NCBI GenBank assembly: GCA_947474715.1
Contig: CANJJT010000098.1
Coordinates: forward strand, 1-16,338
Source: CAIYPG01 sp903864555
GTDB lineage: Bacteria > Pseudomonadota > Gammaproteobacteria > Burkholderiales > SG8-39
Length of the DNA: 16,338 nucleotides
Direction: 5' to 3'
The notes under the pieces were generated by a model, which was given only the letters and a program-made list of their open reading frames with translations, was not told where the DNA came from and searched no databases. Position numbers and translations under genes: made by a program. Below are positions 7,735 through 14,696 of the stretch, in pieces; the stretch's first letter is position 1; every line of letters starts with the position of its first letter.

Positions 7735-8825
7735 AGACAGCCTTCCTCGACCTGGCCTCCCTGAATGCCGAGGTGGCAGATGAACTCGACGCCGCGCTGC
7801 TGCGGGTGCGCAGTCAGGGTAGCTACGTGCAGGGGCCAGAGGTCGCCGCCTTCGAGCAGGAATTTGCCACCTATTGCGGCACCGGCCACTGCGTCGGCGT
7901 GGGCAACGGCATGGATGCCCTGGAACTGGCGCTGCGGGCAGCGGGCATCGGCCCGGGCGATGAAGTCATTGTTCCCAGCCACACCTTCATCGCCACCTGG
8001 TTGGCCGTCACGGCCTGCGGCGCCACAGTGGTGCCGGTGGAACCTGCAGAGGGCCACTTCAACATCGACCCTTCGGCCATTCTTGCTGCGTTGACGCCGC
8101 GCACCCGGGCCATCGTCCCGGTGCACCTGTATGGCGAGCCGGCTGACATGGATGCCATCAACGCCATTGCGGCACGGCACGGCCTGTTCGTGCTGGAGGA
8201 CGCAGCGCAAGCCCATGGCGCACGCTACCAGGGCCGCCGCACCGGATCACTCGGCCATGCCGCCGCCTTCAGCTTCTATCCTGCCAAGAATCTCGGCGCC
8301 CTGGGCGATGGTGGTGCCGTCGTCACCGGGGATGCAGCGCTGGCTGAACGGGTGCGCCGCCTGGGTAATTACGGCTCCTCACAGAAATACGTGCATCCGG
8401 AGTTGGCGCGCAATTCCCGGCTGGACGAAATCCAGGCCGCCTGTCTGCGGGTCAAGCTGCGCCGTCTCGATCACTGGAATGAGCGTCGCCGTGCCCAGGC
8501 CGAACACTATGCAGGCGGCTTGTCCGCCTGCGGCCTTGGCCTGCCAGCCACGACGGCCAACGTCGAATCGGCCTGGCACCTTTACGTGGTCCGCTCGTCA
8601 GTGCGGGACCAGATCCGCGAGAAGCTGGGCGCCGTCGGGATTGAAACCGGGCTGCACTACCCCACCCCGCCACACCTACAGGCCGCCTATGCCACGCTAG
8701 GCCTGGCCCCCGGTTCCCTGCCCCGGGCTGAACGCCTGGCCCGCGAAGTGCTCAGCCTGCCCATAGGCTGGAACTTCGATGCCGCAGCCGTGGCCCGGCG
8801 CATCGCGGAGTGCATCGCCCCATGA
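7731..8825 (+). CDS. DegT/DnrJ/EryC1 sugar 3-aminotransferase, FdtB/QdtB-like
   Basis: PLP-dependent aminotransferase of 364 residues, full length for the DegT family. It should convert the 3-keto sugar from the ketoisomerase into dTDP-3-amino-3,6-dideoxyhexose, with glutamate as the likely amino donor. Visible motifs are GNGMDALELAL (phosphate-binding region, about residues 58-68), PSHTFIATW, the VHLYGEPADM segment, EDAAQAHGA with D157 contacting the pyridine nitrogen, and FSFYPAKNLGALGDGG with K186 as the PLP Schiff-base lysine. The start is GTG, overlapping the ketoisomerase stop as GTGA; its own stop overlaps the glycosyltransferase start as ATGA. FdtB/QdtB assignment rests on the adjacent ketoisomerase and close family fit. 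Confidence 0.92.
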   Translation: MKTAFLDLASLNAEVADELDAALLRVRSQGSYVQGPEVAAFEQEFATYCGTGHCVGVGNGMDALELALRAAGIGPGDEVIVPSHTFIATWLAVTACGATVVPVEPAEGHFNIDPSAILAALTPRTRAIVPVHLYGEPADMDAINAIAARHGLFVLEDAAQAHGARYQGRRTGSLGHAAAFSFYPAKNLGALGDGGAVVTGDAALAERVRRLGNYGSSQKYVHPELARNSRLDEIQAACLRVKLRRLDHWNERRRAQAEHYAGGLSACGLGLPATTANVESAWHLYVVRSSVRDQIREKLGAVGIETGLHYPTPPHLQAAYATLGLAPGSLPRAERLAREVLSLPIGWNFDAAAVARRIAECIAP

Positions 8826-9979
8826 GTGACACGCCCCTGATCAGCGTCTGCATGCCGGCCTATCGGCATGAGGACCATGTTGGCAATGCCATCGAAAGCA
8901 TCCTCGCGCAGACCTTCGGCGATTTCGAACTGCTGATCAATGACGATTGTTCCCCGGACCGCACCTTCGAGGTCATCCGCAGTTTCAATGACCCGCGCAT
9001 CCACGCCGTGCGCAACAGCCATCGCGCCGGCCCCAGCATCACCCTGAACAGCGCCGTGAGTCGCGCGCGCGGCCGCTATCTGGCACTGTGCTCGTCCGAT
9101 GATCGCTGGCTGCCGGACAAACTGGCGCAGCAGTTCGCCTGGCTGGAAAGCCACCCCGATACGGATGCGGTGTTCTTCCGCCCCTGGCTGATCGACGCTG
9201 AAGGCAGGCGTCAGCCCGATGAAGCCCACATCCTCGGGCAGGACTTCGGCGGCGAGGCCTTCGAGCGCCACGACTGGCTGGCGCGCATGTTCTTCAAGGG
9301 CAACTGCCTGTGCGCCATCACGCCGATGTTCCGCATGACGGCGATACACACCACCGGCGAGTTCAATCCACTGATGCTGCAACTGCAGGACTTCGATTAC
9401 TGGGTGCGCTTCCTCGCCCGGCACGACCTGAAGATGCTGCCCGAGCGGCTGGCCGAGTACCGCATCAGCAGCCCCGGCGACAGCCTGTCCGCCGCGACCT
9501 TCGAATCCTTCGCGCGCAGCGGCCATGAACTGTGCGAAGTGCTGCGCCACTTCGGCCAGAGCGAACCAGCCGCAGCCATTGCCGCCCTGCCCCTGCAGGG
9601 ACCCACCATGCTGCCGTGGCGACCGCGCACGCCGAGCCAGGCCTACCGGCTGGCCGAACACGCCATGCACGTCGCCGTGGAAACCAACCACTACTCGCTG
9701 GGGCATTACCTGTTCGCGCTGGACTGCCTGAAGGCCCATGCCGCCGGCCCGGACGGCATGGCCGGAGCCGAAGGCGAAACCCGCCTGCTTCCCCTGCCCT
9801 ACTTCGAAGTCACCGGGTCTTCGCTGGCACGCAATTTCTTCCTCGGCAACGAACGCACCGGCGTCATGGAACGCGATCACATGAAGCTGGAATCGGGGGT
9901 AGCCAGGGGTGAAGAGAGGCCGGCAGATGCATCGTCCGGAACGGGTTGGTGGCAGCGCTTGCGCAAGGGGTTTCGCTGA
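8822..9979 (+). CDS. Family 2 glycosyltransferase
   Basis: GT-A fold glycosyltransferase of 385 residues. The N-terminal half is a standard GT2 domain: ISVCMPAYRHEDHV at the start, the nucleotide-binding INDDCSPD (D41-D42), the metal-binding SSDDRW (D93-D94) and LQDFDYWVRF (around D190/D192) at the catalytic-base position. No long membrane segment is seen, so it is likely soluble or peripheral. The C-terminal 150 residues match nothing I recognise; they may bind the acceptor. As the last gene of the cassette it probably transfers the amino sugar, or a residue next to it, to a glycan, lipid or protein. The ATG at 8822 overlaps the aminotransferase stop (ATGA); a GTG at 8810 would add four residues. 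No convincing terminator follows. Confidence 0.9.
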   Translation: MSDTPLISVCMPAYRHEDHVGNAIESILAQTFGDFELLINDDCSPDRTFEVIRSFNDPRIHAVRNSHRAGPSITLNSAVSRARGRYLALCSSDDRWLPDKLAQQFAWLESHPDTDAVFFRPWLIDAEGRRQPDEAHILGQDFGGEAFERHDWLARMFFKGNCLCAITPMFRMTAIHTTGEFNPLMLQLQDFDYWVRFLARHDLKMLPERLAEYRISSPGDSLSAATFESFARSGHELCEVLRHFGQSEPAAAIAALPLQGPTMLPWRPRTPSQAYRLAEHAMHVAVETNHYSLGHYLFALDCLKAHAAGPDGMAGAEGETRLLPLPYFEVTGSSLARNFFLGNERTGVMERDHMKLESGVARGEERPADASSGTGWWQRLRKGFR

Positions 9980-10220
9980 GGCATTGCGGCAGGAACCCCG
10001 TTCGGGTGGTCTTACTCACCAGTCGTCAACTTCGGCGACCGAAGGTACCCCGTGCAACGAGTTGAGGCTTTTTCTGAATTCCTTCAAGTTGATCGTTGAT
10101 CGTTACTCGCAGGCTATCACCCATGTAAGTGTCGCCGTGCAGTTCGCGTTCGCTTTGAGCGGCCCCTCGCCGAAAATGCTCAACCTGCTTGATCGCAAGG
10201 CACTGGAAGCGGTGATCTGA
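9980..10220. other. Short non-coding stretch after the glycosyltransferase
   Basis: Nothing recognisable is seen. A plus-strand frame of about 100 codons crosses this stretch, overlapping the glycosyltransferase end, but it shows no domain and no ribosome site. A short tandem GTTGATC duplication occurs near 10089-10102. Base composition is less GC-rich than in the cassette, which fits a boundary with accessory DNA. Confidence 0.4.
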
Positions 10221-10558
10221 TCAGGCAGCCGGTGTCTGCTGCGCTGCCAGCACTGAAATATGTCCGATCTCGCCGCTAGTGGCACGAGGCCGGATCATGA
10301 TCTACACGTCTTGATTGAGCGCGGGAAGAAACGCCATCAGGCGCTCGACGGAAAATTGGGCAAGGTGGTCGCTTTTCTGGGCTGAGGCTTCGGGTTGCGT
10401 CACTCCGAGGACGGTGGCGATTCCGCGCTGATTTAGCTTTCGCGCCCAAGCAGGTCATTGACGGCCTGCGCCAGGCGGGTCTTGGTCTGCCGCTCAACAG
10501 CATCGGGAAAACCAAAATCGACGAAGACGTTGGTCGTTCCGTGGGTGATACTGGTCAT
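10221..10558 (-). pseudogene. XRE-family (HTH_37/HigA-like) antitoxin pseudogene
   Basis: Reading the minus strand from ATG 10558, with GAGG upstream, gives MTSITHGTTNVFVDFGFPDA and runs 41 codons to a TAA at 10433. The neighbouring frame then continues the same protein: RKLNQRGIATVLGVTQPEAS, then LAQFSVERLMAFLPALNQDV. It reaches an in-frame TAG at 10302-10304 and continues as IMIRPRATSGEIGHISVLAA to a TGA at 10221. Start, helix-turn-helix, FS-ERL and GHISV tail all follow the order of the XRE antitoxins of the HTH_37 type (PF13744), usually partnered with RelE/Gp49-type toxins. One frameshift and one nonsense codon make it non-functional. No toxin gene is recognisable in the 112 bases upstream of it. 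Confidence 0.8.
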
Positions 10559-10670
10559 GGCTTACCTCGGCTCTCGCCATCGGCCTGGACGCGATTGACT
10601 CTACCAATTGTCATACTACGTCCGCTCTTAACCATGTTCTGTTGAGCTATTCTCATCACCGTACTCGGCC

Positions 10671-11615
10671 CTATTTACGTCTTATCACTTCGCCAAAGCG
10701 CTCCATGCGCTCCAGGCTTTCGGCCAGCACTTCGCTGCGAAAGTCGAATATCAACTCGCTGACGCCGAGGGCGGCATAGCGGCCGATGTCTTCGGCGATT
10801 TGGTCGGCGGAGCCGGAAAAGGGCGCCCGCTCCCCTCTGCGTGCGTAATAGGCGATTAGCGACGGGTCGGAAACCGGCACCTTGTACGAGATCGCGATGG
10901 ACTTCGGGTCGCGCCCCTCTGCCTCGGCCAGGCGAAAAAGCTCATCGCGTGAGCGGATCAATTCTGCGGGATCGAGCGGCTCGCCGGGATTGGCACCGAC
11001 CGGATGCCAGCCGTCGCCAAAGCGCGCAGCACGGCGCAGCGCCACCTTGGTGCTGCCTCCGACCAGAATGGGAGGATGCGGTTTCTGCACCGGGTGAGGC
11101 AGGCAGCGCAGGGGCTTGAAGCTGTAGAAGCGTCCGGAGAATTCCACCGGATCCTGCGTCCAAAGCAGCTTGAAGATGCGCAGGTACTCGTCGGTAACCG
11201 CGCCACGGCGGTCGAAACAGTCCACCCCCAGCGCTTCGAATTCCTCGCGCATCCATCCCAGGCCCACACCCACGGTAAGCCTGCCCCCGGAGAGCACGTC
11301 GATGGTGGCCAGGGTCTTCGCGGCGAGCAGCGGGTTGCGTTGCGGCACGATGAGGACGCTTGTGACCAGACGCAGGGTGGTGGTGCTTGCCGCGAGGAAG
11401 GCCAGCAGGGACATCTGCTCCAGCGCATCGCCGCCGCCCGGAAACCGATGGTCCGCGGTGTAGGGGTAGGATGATTCGACAGTGACCGGAAAGACGATGT
11501 GGTCGCCCACCATGGTGGCGGAAAAACCAAACTTCTCCGCCTGCTGGACCAGCGTGGTGAGCGGTCCGGGCAGACACGTGTTGCCGCGTGTTGGCAGATA
11601 AAAGCCGAACTTCAT
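10671..11615 (-). CDS. LLM-class flavin-dependent oxidoreductase (F420/FMN type)
   Basis: Luciferase-like monooxygenase family protein of 314 residues forming a TIM-barrel. The N-terminal MKFGFYLPTRG, the VGDHIVFP segment, LVTSVLIVPQRNPLLAAKTLATIDVLSGGRL and VGVGLGWMREEFEALG are typical of the TIGR03619 group annotated as F420-dependent. In proteobacteria the cofactor may be FMN instead; this cannot be settled here. HPPILVGGST and ALRRAARFGDGWHPV complete the flavin-binding region. The start at 11615 has AGGAGGG eight bases upstream; longer frames upstream lack support. It is divergent from the second Bug receptor gene, 185 bases apart, which suggests a shared regulatory region and perhaps uptake plus oxidation of one organic compound. 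The substrate is unknown. Confidence 0.9.
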   Translation of the reverse strand: MKFGFYLPTRGNTCLPGPLTTLVQQAEKFGFSATMVGDHIVFPVTVESSYPYTADHRFPGGGDALEQMSLLAFLAASTTTLRLVTSVLIVPQRNPLLAAKTLATIDVLSGGRLTVGVGLGWMREEFEALGVDCFDRRGAVTDEYLRIFKLLWTQDPVEFSGRFYSFKPLRCLPHPVQKPHPPILVGGSTKVALRRAARFGDGWHPVGANPGEPLDPAELIRSRDELFRLAEAEGRDPKSIAISYKVPVSDPSLIAYYARRGERAPFSGSADQIAEDIGRYAALGVSELIFDFRSEVLAESLERMERFGEVIRRK

Positions 11616-11800
11616 CGCGTGATCCCTCCTGTTAGTGTGCGGCGATTTTGGCATGATCCGGCGACAAAGGCGAAAGACGTTCGACGGACGACCGCAGTTC
11701 TGGTATTGGGCTACACTTGTCCTTGCTATGCAGAAAAGAAAAAACACGAATTCGGAAAAACCGATTCAACCTATTGCAGACAGCACTATTGGGAGGAAAC
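11616..11800. promoter_or_regulatory. Divergent promoter region between LLM oxidoreductase and second Bug gene
   Basis: This 185-base region holds strong ribosome sites at both ends: AGGAGGG for the minus-strand gene and GGGAGGAAAC for the plus-strand gene. A weak plus-strand promoter candidate is TTGGGC (11706-11711), 15 bases, then TATGCA (11727-11732). No regulator gene adjoins it. Confidence 0.35.
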
Positions 11801-12784
11801 ATGGCAACGAAAGGCGTTTTCCGCTTGCTGGCGGTACTGGCACTGCTGGCCTGCAATGCTGCACACTCGCAGTATCCGAGCAAGCCGGTGCAGCTTGCCA
11901 TCCAGTTCGGTCCCGGACCGGCAGATATGATCGCGCGCATCACGGCCAGTTGCATGAGCGGCCCGCTCAAGCAGCCGGTGGTGGTGGTCAACAAACCGGG
12001 CGCCAACGGCTTCATCGGTGCGAGTTACATCAAGGCTGCGGCGCCCGACGGCTACACGCTGGGGTTTGCCGCCAGCACCATGGTTTCCGATCTGGCCATG
12101 GGGGCGAACACCTCGTTCGACGTGCGCCGCGACCTGGAGCCTGTCACCAAGGCTGTCTACGGCGTGCAGGGCATCTTCATCAATTCGGAATTGCCGGTTC
12201 AGTCCATGGCCGATCTGGTGAATTATGCAAAGACTAATCCGGGCAAGATCAACTACGGCTCGGTGGGGGTGGGTTCGGTGAATCACCTGGCAACCGAGGC
12301 GCTGACCATCACCACCGCAACGAATATGGTGCATATCCCTTACCCCAAGGGCACGGCAGCTTTTCTCGCGGCAGTCATGAGCGGCGAGCTGCAGATGGCC
12401 ATGACCGACGTGAATTCGCCCCAGGGCATGCTGGAAACCGGAAAAATAAAACTGCTGGCCATCCTTGCCAACCAGCGGTTGCCCTCACGCCCCAATGTGC
12501 CTCTCATTACCGAGACGGTGCCGGGCATGGGGACCTACGTAGGCAATCTCTGGTACGGATTTTTCGCGCCGGTGCAGACCCCGCGCGACATCATCGAGAG
12601 AAACTACACGGAGATCCGGCGTTGTCTGATCAATGATGAGGACACCCGTGCCCAGTTCCGCAAGGCAGGCTACGAGTCGAGCCAGCTGATCGCCAACCGC
12701 CCGGAAGAATTTAAGGCCTCCATCGCCGAAGACGTCGCGAAGATTTCCGATCTGGTAAAAAAGGCCAACATCAAGGCGAAGTGA
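11801..12784 (+). CDS. Bug/TctC-family tripartite tricarboxylate transporter substrate-binding protein (second)
   Basis: Periplasmic binding protein of 327 residues, of Bug family length. The ATG at 11801 follows GGGAGGAAAC and opens a signal peptide (about residues 1-24, cleavage near AHS-Q; the LLAC stretch makes a lipoprotein a lesser possibility). Family marks are VNKPGANGFIGASYI, AAPDGYTLGFA, the NPGKINYGSVGVGSVNHLA loop, HIPYPKGTAAFLAAVMSGEL and the ANQRLPSRPNVPLITE segment. No TctAB permease genes are nearby. The divergent LLM oxidoreductase may act on its ligand. Directly downstream lies the degraded 5' part of another Bug gene, so a tandem Bug pair once stood here. The ligand is unknown. 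Confidence 0.93.
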   Translation: MATKGVFRLLAVLALLACNAAHSQYPSKPVQLAIQFGPGPADMIARITASCMSGPLKQPVVVVNKPGANGFIGASYIKAAAPDGYTLGFAASTMVSDLAMGANTSFDVRRDLEPVTKAVYGVQGIFINSELPVQSMADLVNYAKTNPGKINYGSVGVGSVNHLATEALTITTATNMVHIPYPKGTAAFLAAVMSGELQMAMTDVNSPQGMLETGKIKLLAILANQRLPSRPNVPLITETVPGMGTYVGNLWYGFFAPVQTPRDIIERNYTEIRRCLINDEDTRAQFRKAGYESSQLIANRPEEFKASIAEDVAKISDLVKKANIKAK

Positions 12785-12789
12785 GACAA

Positions 12790-12807
12790 GCCCATCGAGT
12801 GATGGGC
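12790..12807 (+). terminator. Stem-loop after the second Bug gene, possible terminator
   Basis: A perfect 7-bp stem GCCCATC/GATGGGC closes a GAGT loop five bases after the stop codon. There is no T run after it, so intrinsic termination is doubtful; it may stabilise the mRNA end. Confidence 0.35.
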
Positions 12808-13023
12808 GGTACATTCACCGCTTCAGATCGTTTTCAACCTGTCTTTGCACAGCCAGCGGCTGTTGGAAGTGCTCCCGACAGCCGTGTGCCGATAATCAGC
12901 GTGAAGTTCCCCGAGTCTCTGGGCCAGCCCTGATCGTAGACAACAAGGTCGAGGCCGGTGGAATCGTCGGCGCCAAGGCAACGGGCCGGTCCGACCCTGA
13001 TTCGAGCCCCTTCATAATCCTGG
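12802..13023 (+). pseudogene. Bug/TctC-family binding protein pseudogene (5' remnant)
   Basis: The plus frame from ATG 12802 reads like the end of a signal peptide and a mature Bug N-terminus (VFAQPAAV, then SRVPIISVKFP). It then jumps to ESLGQP and a TGA at 12931. The missing stretch corresponds to the P-x-GG-x-x-D block, about 25 residues. After a one-base frame change the next segment reads LIVDNKVEAGGIVGAKATG followed by RSDPDSSPFIIL, which matches the family's VDNKPGAGG-x-x-GA...APDGYTLLL block. The rest of the gene is not recognisable. It lies 17 bases behind an intact Bug gene, so it looks like a decayed tandem copy. The call rests on motif order read by eye. Confidence 0.72.
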
Positions 13024-13894
13024 AGATGAACGCAGCAAGTCCCCGCGCGGAGTTTCCCGGTCACACCCCCATGATGCATAAGTATGCATGTGCTTGGTGA
13101 TTTTTTAACTAACAAGAAATTGCTACGGAAAACCCTACGGTAAAGATTGCCTATCAACCGCGCCAAGGCAGCCATTCCGCGTACGCGAGCTGATTTGGCA
13201 AGGGCGGTGTAGAGACAGCAATGCCATGCTCGCCACGGACCTTCTGCCAGCGCCCAGACCCACTGGGGCGTAGGTCCTTGGACCTGCAGCAATAGCTCGG
13301 GCAGAACCCGTGCGGAATTTTTTAATCTGTGCGGGCTTTGATCTTCACCGCATACTTCGTCTGCCACTGCATATTGCTGGGGCTATCAGCTCCACCGCGC
13401 CTCAATGGCTGCACGTGTCTATCCAGAGCAATTTCCAGAATTAAGCTCAATGCCACAATCTGGCGAAACAACGAATGTCATTGGTACCGGTAGGGATTAC
13501 TGAGCGCTCCAATCCCCTTCATCCCGCCAGCCTTGTTAAAAAGCCGTTGATTCGTCAACGGCTTTTTGGGGCCTGATCTTTGCTGAACCGGCTGGGTGAG
13601 GATGGGTTGGGCGGGCAACGATCTCTGGTACCTCAGTATGAGGAAGCCGCCTCAGACAATCGGCGCAACGCCCTCACGCCTTAATGCTCATGCCATGTTA
13701 GCGCCGCTTTGCTGAATGCGACTGCTTGGTGAAAACACTGGGAACAGACACTGATCAAAAATGGATATGTTTGCAAGTTGACAAGGCTACCCCTTGACGC
13801 GGTCTATATCGAAGCGGTAGCAAACTGAAAATCACTTAAATCACGCCTACACGGTTCCCGCCTTGTGGGCGTTTTGTTTGACGCTTGGTCTGTC
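13024..13894. other. Gene-free accessory stretch of about 870 bases
   Basis: No intact gene is supported on either strand. Visible items are a perfect ATGCATA-AG-TATGCAT inverted repeat (13074-13089), a strong hairpin terminator (13538-13567), a TTGACA hexamer at 13778-13783 without a well-spaced -10 box, and a weak 4-bp stem followed by TTTTGTTT (13859-13879). Base composition is more AT-rich than in the flanking operons. The stretch lies between a pseudogene and a toxin-antitoxin pair, as in decayed mobile or accessory DNA. Confidence 0.5.
13538..13567. terminator. Perfect UUCG-loop hairpin terminator, bidirectional
   Basis: A perfect 13-bp stem, AAAAAGCCGTTGA with TCAACGGCTTTTT, closes a TTCG tetraloop. 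T runs on both strands let it stop transcription in either direction. No intact gene ends next to it, so it appears to be left over from a lost gene or to insulate the toxin-antitoxin side from the Bug side. Confidence 0.88.
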
Positions 13895-14164
13895 TCAGTA
13901 GTGGTAACGGCCTTGCAAGAACTCGACCCGGTCGGACTTGATCAGGTAGACACAGCGATGCTCCTGCGTAATGCGCCGCGACCAGACATCAGGACCCAGA
14001 TATTTCAACGGTTCGGGCTTGCCGATGCCATCGAAGGGGTCGCGCAAAATGGCCTGCACCAACTCCAGCAGTCTCTTTGCGGTACGACGGTCCGTCTCAA
14101 CCCAGTGCTGCAGGTCTTCTAAAAACTCCGGGTGGCAGACGGCGGTTCGATCGCCTTTAGGCAT
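13895..14164 (-). CDS. yoeB: YoeB-family mRNA interferase toxin
   Basis: RelE-superfamily toxin of 89 residues, near the 84 of E. coli YoeB. It would cut mRNA in the ribosomal A site when free of antitoxin. The match is strong across WVETDRRTAKRLLELV, DPFDGIGKPEPLKYL, WSRRITQEHRCVYLI and the terminal GRYHY. Residues aligned with the E. coli catalytic set E46, R65, H83 and Y84 are all present as E51, R70, H88 and Y89, so the toxin is probably active. Its ATG overlaps the antitoxin stop by 8 bases, the usual coupling that keeps toxin output tied to antitoxin. The N-terminal extension of about five residues is minor. Confidence 0.95.
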   Translation of the reverse strand: MPKGDRTAVCHPEFLEDLQHWVETDRRTAKRLLELVQAILRDPFDGIGKPEPLKYLGPDVWSRRITQEHRCVYLIKSDRVEFLQGRYHY

Positions 14165-14438
14165 CTACGCCCACCAGTTTTCTGAGGTGGGCCATGGTCG
14201 TGGGCGCAATGTTTTTTGCGCGTGCACGCGATAGCGCTAAAAGCAGCCGCTCAGCGTTCTTCTCAGAGCGCAACAGGTGCGCAGTCTCCACCAGGCTCTC
14301 GAGTTCATCGGCAGCAATCATGGCCACATCGCCCCCGGTGCGACGGCGCACCACGATGACCTCCCGATCGTCGACAGCGCGATCCATGAGCGACTTCAAA
14401 TGCTCTCTGGCCTGGCTGTATGTGGTTTCAATGGTCAT
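14157..14438 (-). CDS. yefM: YefM/Phd-family antitoxin
   Basis: Antitoxin of 93 residues with an N-terminal DNA-binding Phd/YefM domain (TYSQAREHLKSLMDRAVDD, then VIVVRRRTGGDVAMIAADEL) and the typical SLVETAHLLRSEKNAERL helix. The C-terminal tail should wrap around and block YoeB. With the toxin it should repress its own promoter. The start has GAAGG about seven bases upstream. On the minus strand a TACAAT -10 box (14472-14467) overlaps a TTGTACAA palindrome that matches the known YefM operator core. It is the first gene of the pair and overlaps yoeB by 8 bases. Confidence 0.95.
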   Translation of the reverse strand: MTIETTYSQAREHLKSLMDRAVDDREVIVVRRRTGGDVAMIAADELESLVETAHLLRSEKNAERLLLALSRARAKNIAPTTMAHLRKLVGVDA

Positions 14439-14455
14439 GGTGGGCCTTCTCTAAC

Positions 14456-14475
14456 TGGACAGGAACATTGTACAA
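14456..14475 (-). promoter_or_regulatory. yefM-yoeB promoter and operator
   Basis: The palindrome TTGTACAA (14468-14475) contains TGTACA, the hexamer core bound by E. coli YefM-YoeB. A one-mismatch copy, TGGACA, begins 13 bases away (14456-14461), as expected for a two-repeat operator. The TACAAT -10 box on the minus strand overlaps the palindrome, consistent with autorepression. The -35 element is not consensus. Confidence 0.65.
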
Positions 14476-14498
14476 GATGATGACTCAAGAATGCTTAA

Positions 14499-14696
14499 TC
14501 AGTAAAGTCGAGCCGGCGGCAGTTCGATCAGGCGCACGTCCAGCGGCGCCAGCAGCAGTTCACGTGCCTGGCGCGCCGCCGGATGCAGGAAGAAGGCCAG
14601 TGCCGCCGCATGCACCGCGATCACCACGGTGATCCTGAATGCGGTGCGCAGCAGCGCTTCCCGATCGATGCCGGCATCGAAGGCAGAGGCAGTCAT
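14499..14696 (-). pseudogene. Truncated energy transducer TonB (N-terminal part)
   Basis: The 65-residue frame starts at ATG 14696, overlapping the upstream stop as ATGA. It reads as a TonB N-terminus: a short cytoplasmic lead, one membrane anchor (FRITVVIAVHAAALAFFL, about residues 19-36), then DVRLIELPP, the usual start of the proline-rich periplasmic linker. After PPA the frame reads RLY and stops. The linker and the C-terminal receptor-binding domain are missing, so it cannot work as a full TonB. The break falls within about 35 bases of the yefM promoter, which suggests a recombination or insertion junction near 14500-14515. A genuine short protein is less likely. Confidence 0.68.

Noticed and set aside
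9909..10220. Plus-strand open frame of 103 codons after the glycosyltransferase
   Set aside because: It overlaps the glycosyltransferase end in another frame, has no ribosome site and no recognisable domain. A transposase remnant was considered, but no motif supports it.
10559..10670. Possible toxin C-terminus upstream of the XRE pseudogene
   Set aside because: A short minus-strand frame ends by overlapping the antitoxin start as CCATGA, but its residues do not resemble the end of a RelE or Gp49-type toxin.
13074..13089. Perfect ATGCATA-AG-TATGCAT inverted repeat
   Set aside because: It is short, isolated and not placed at a promoter or element end. It may be a chance palindrome; kept only as a note in the gene-free stretch.
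12834..13367. Minus-strand open frame of 177 codons
   Set aside because: It has no family resemblance or ribosome site, and it lies opposite the Bug pseudogene on the plus strand, so it is most likely a chance frame.
13490..13528. tRNA-like 3' end (AATCCCCTTCATCCCGCCA) before the UUCG hairpin
   Set aside because: The last bases resemble a T-arm and acceptor end with CCA. However, no matching 5' acceptor strand, D-arm or anticodon arm lies upstream, and the T-stem does not pair properly. A tRNA fragment or attachment site cannot be supported.
13859..13879. Weak stem with T-rich tail before the yoeB end
   Set aside because: Only four base pairs (CGCC/GGCG) can form, and the T tail points along the plus strand, where no gene ends.
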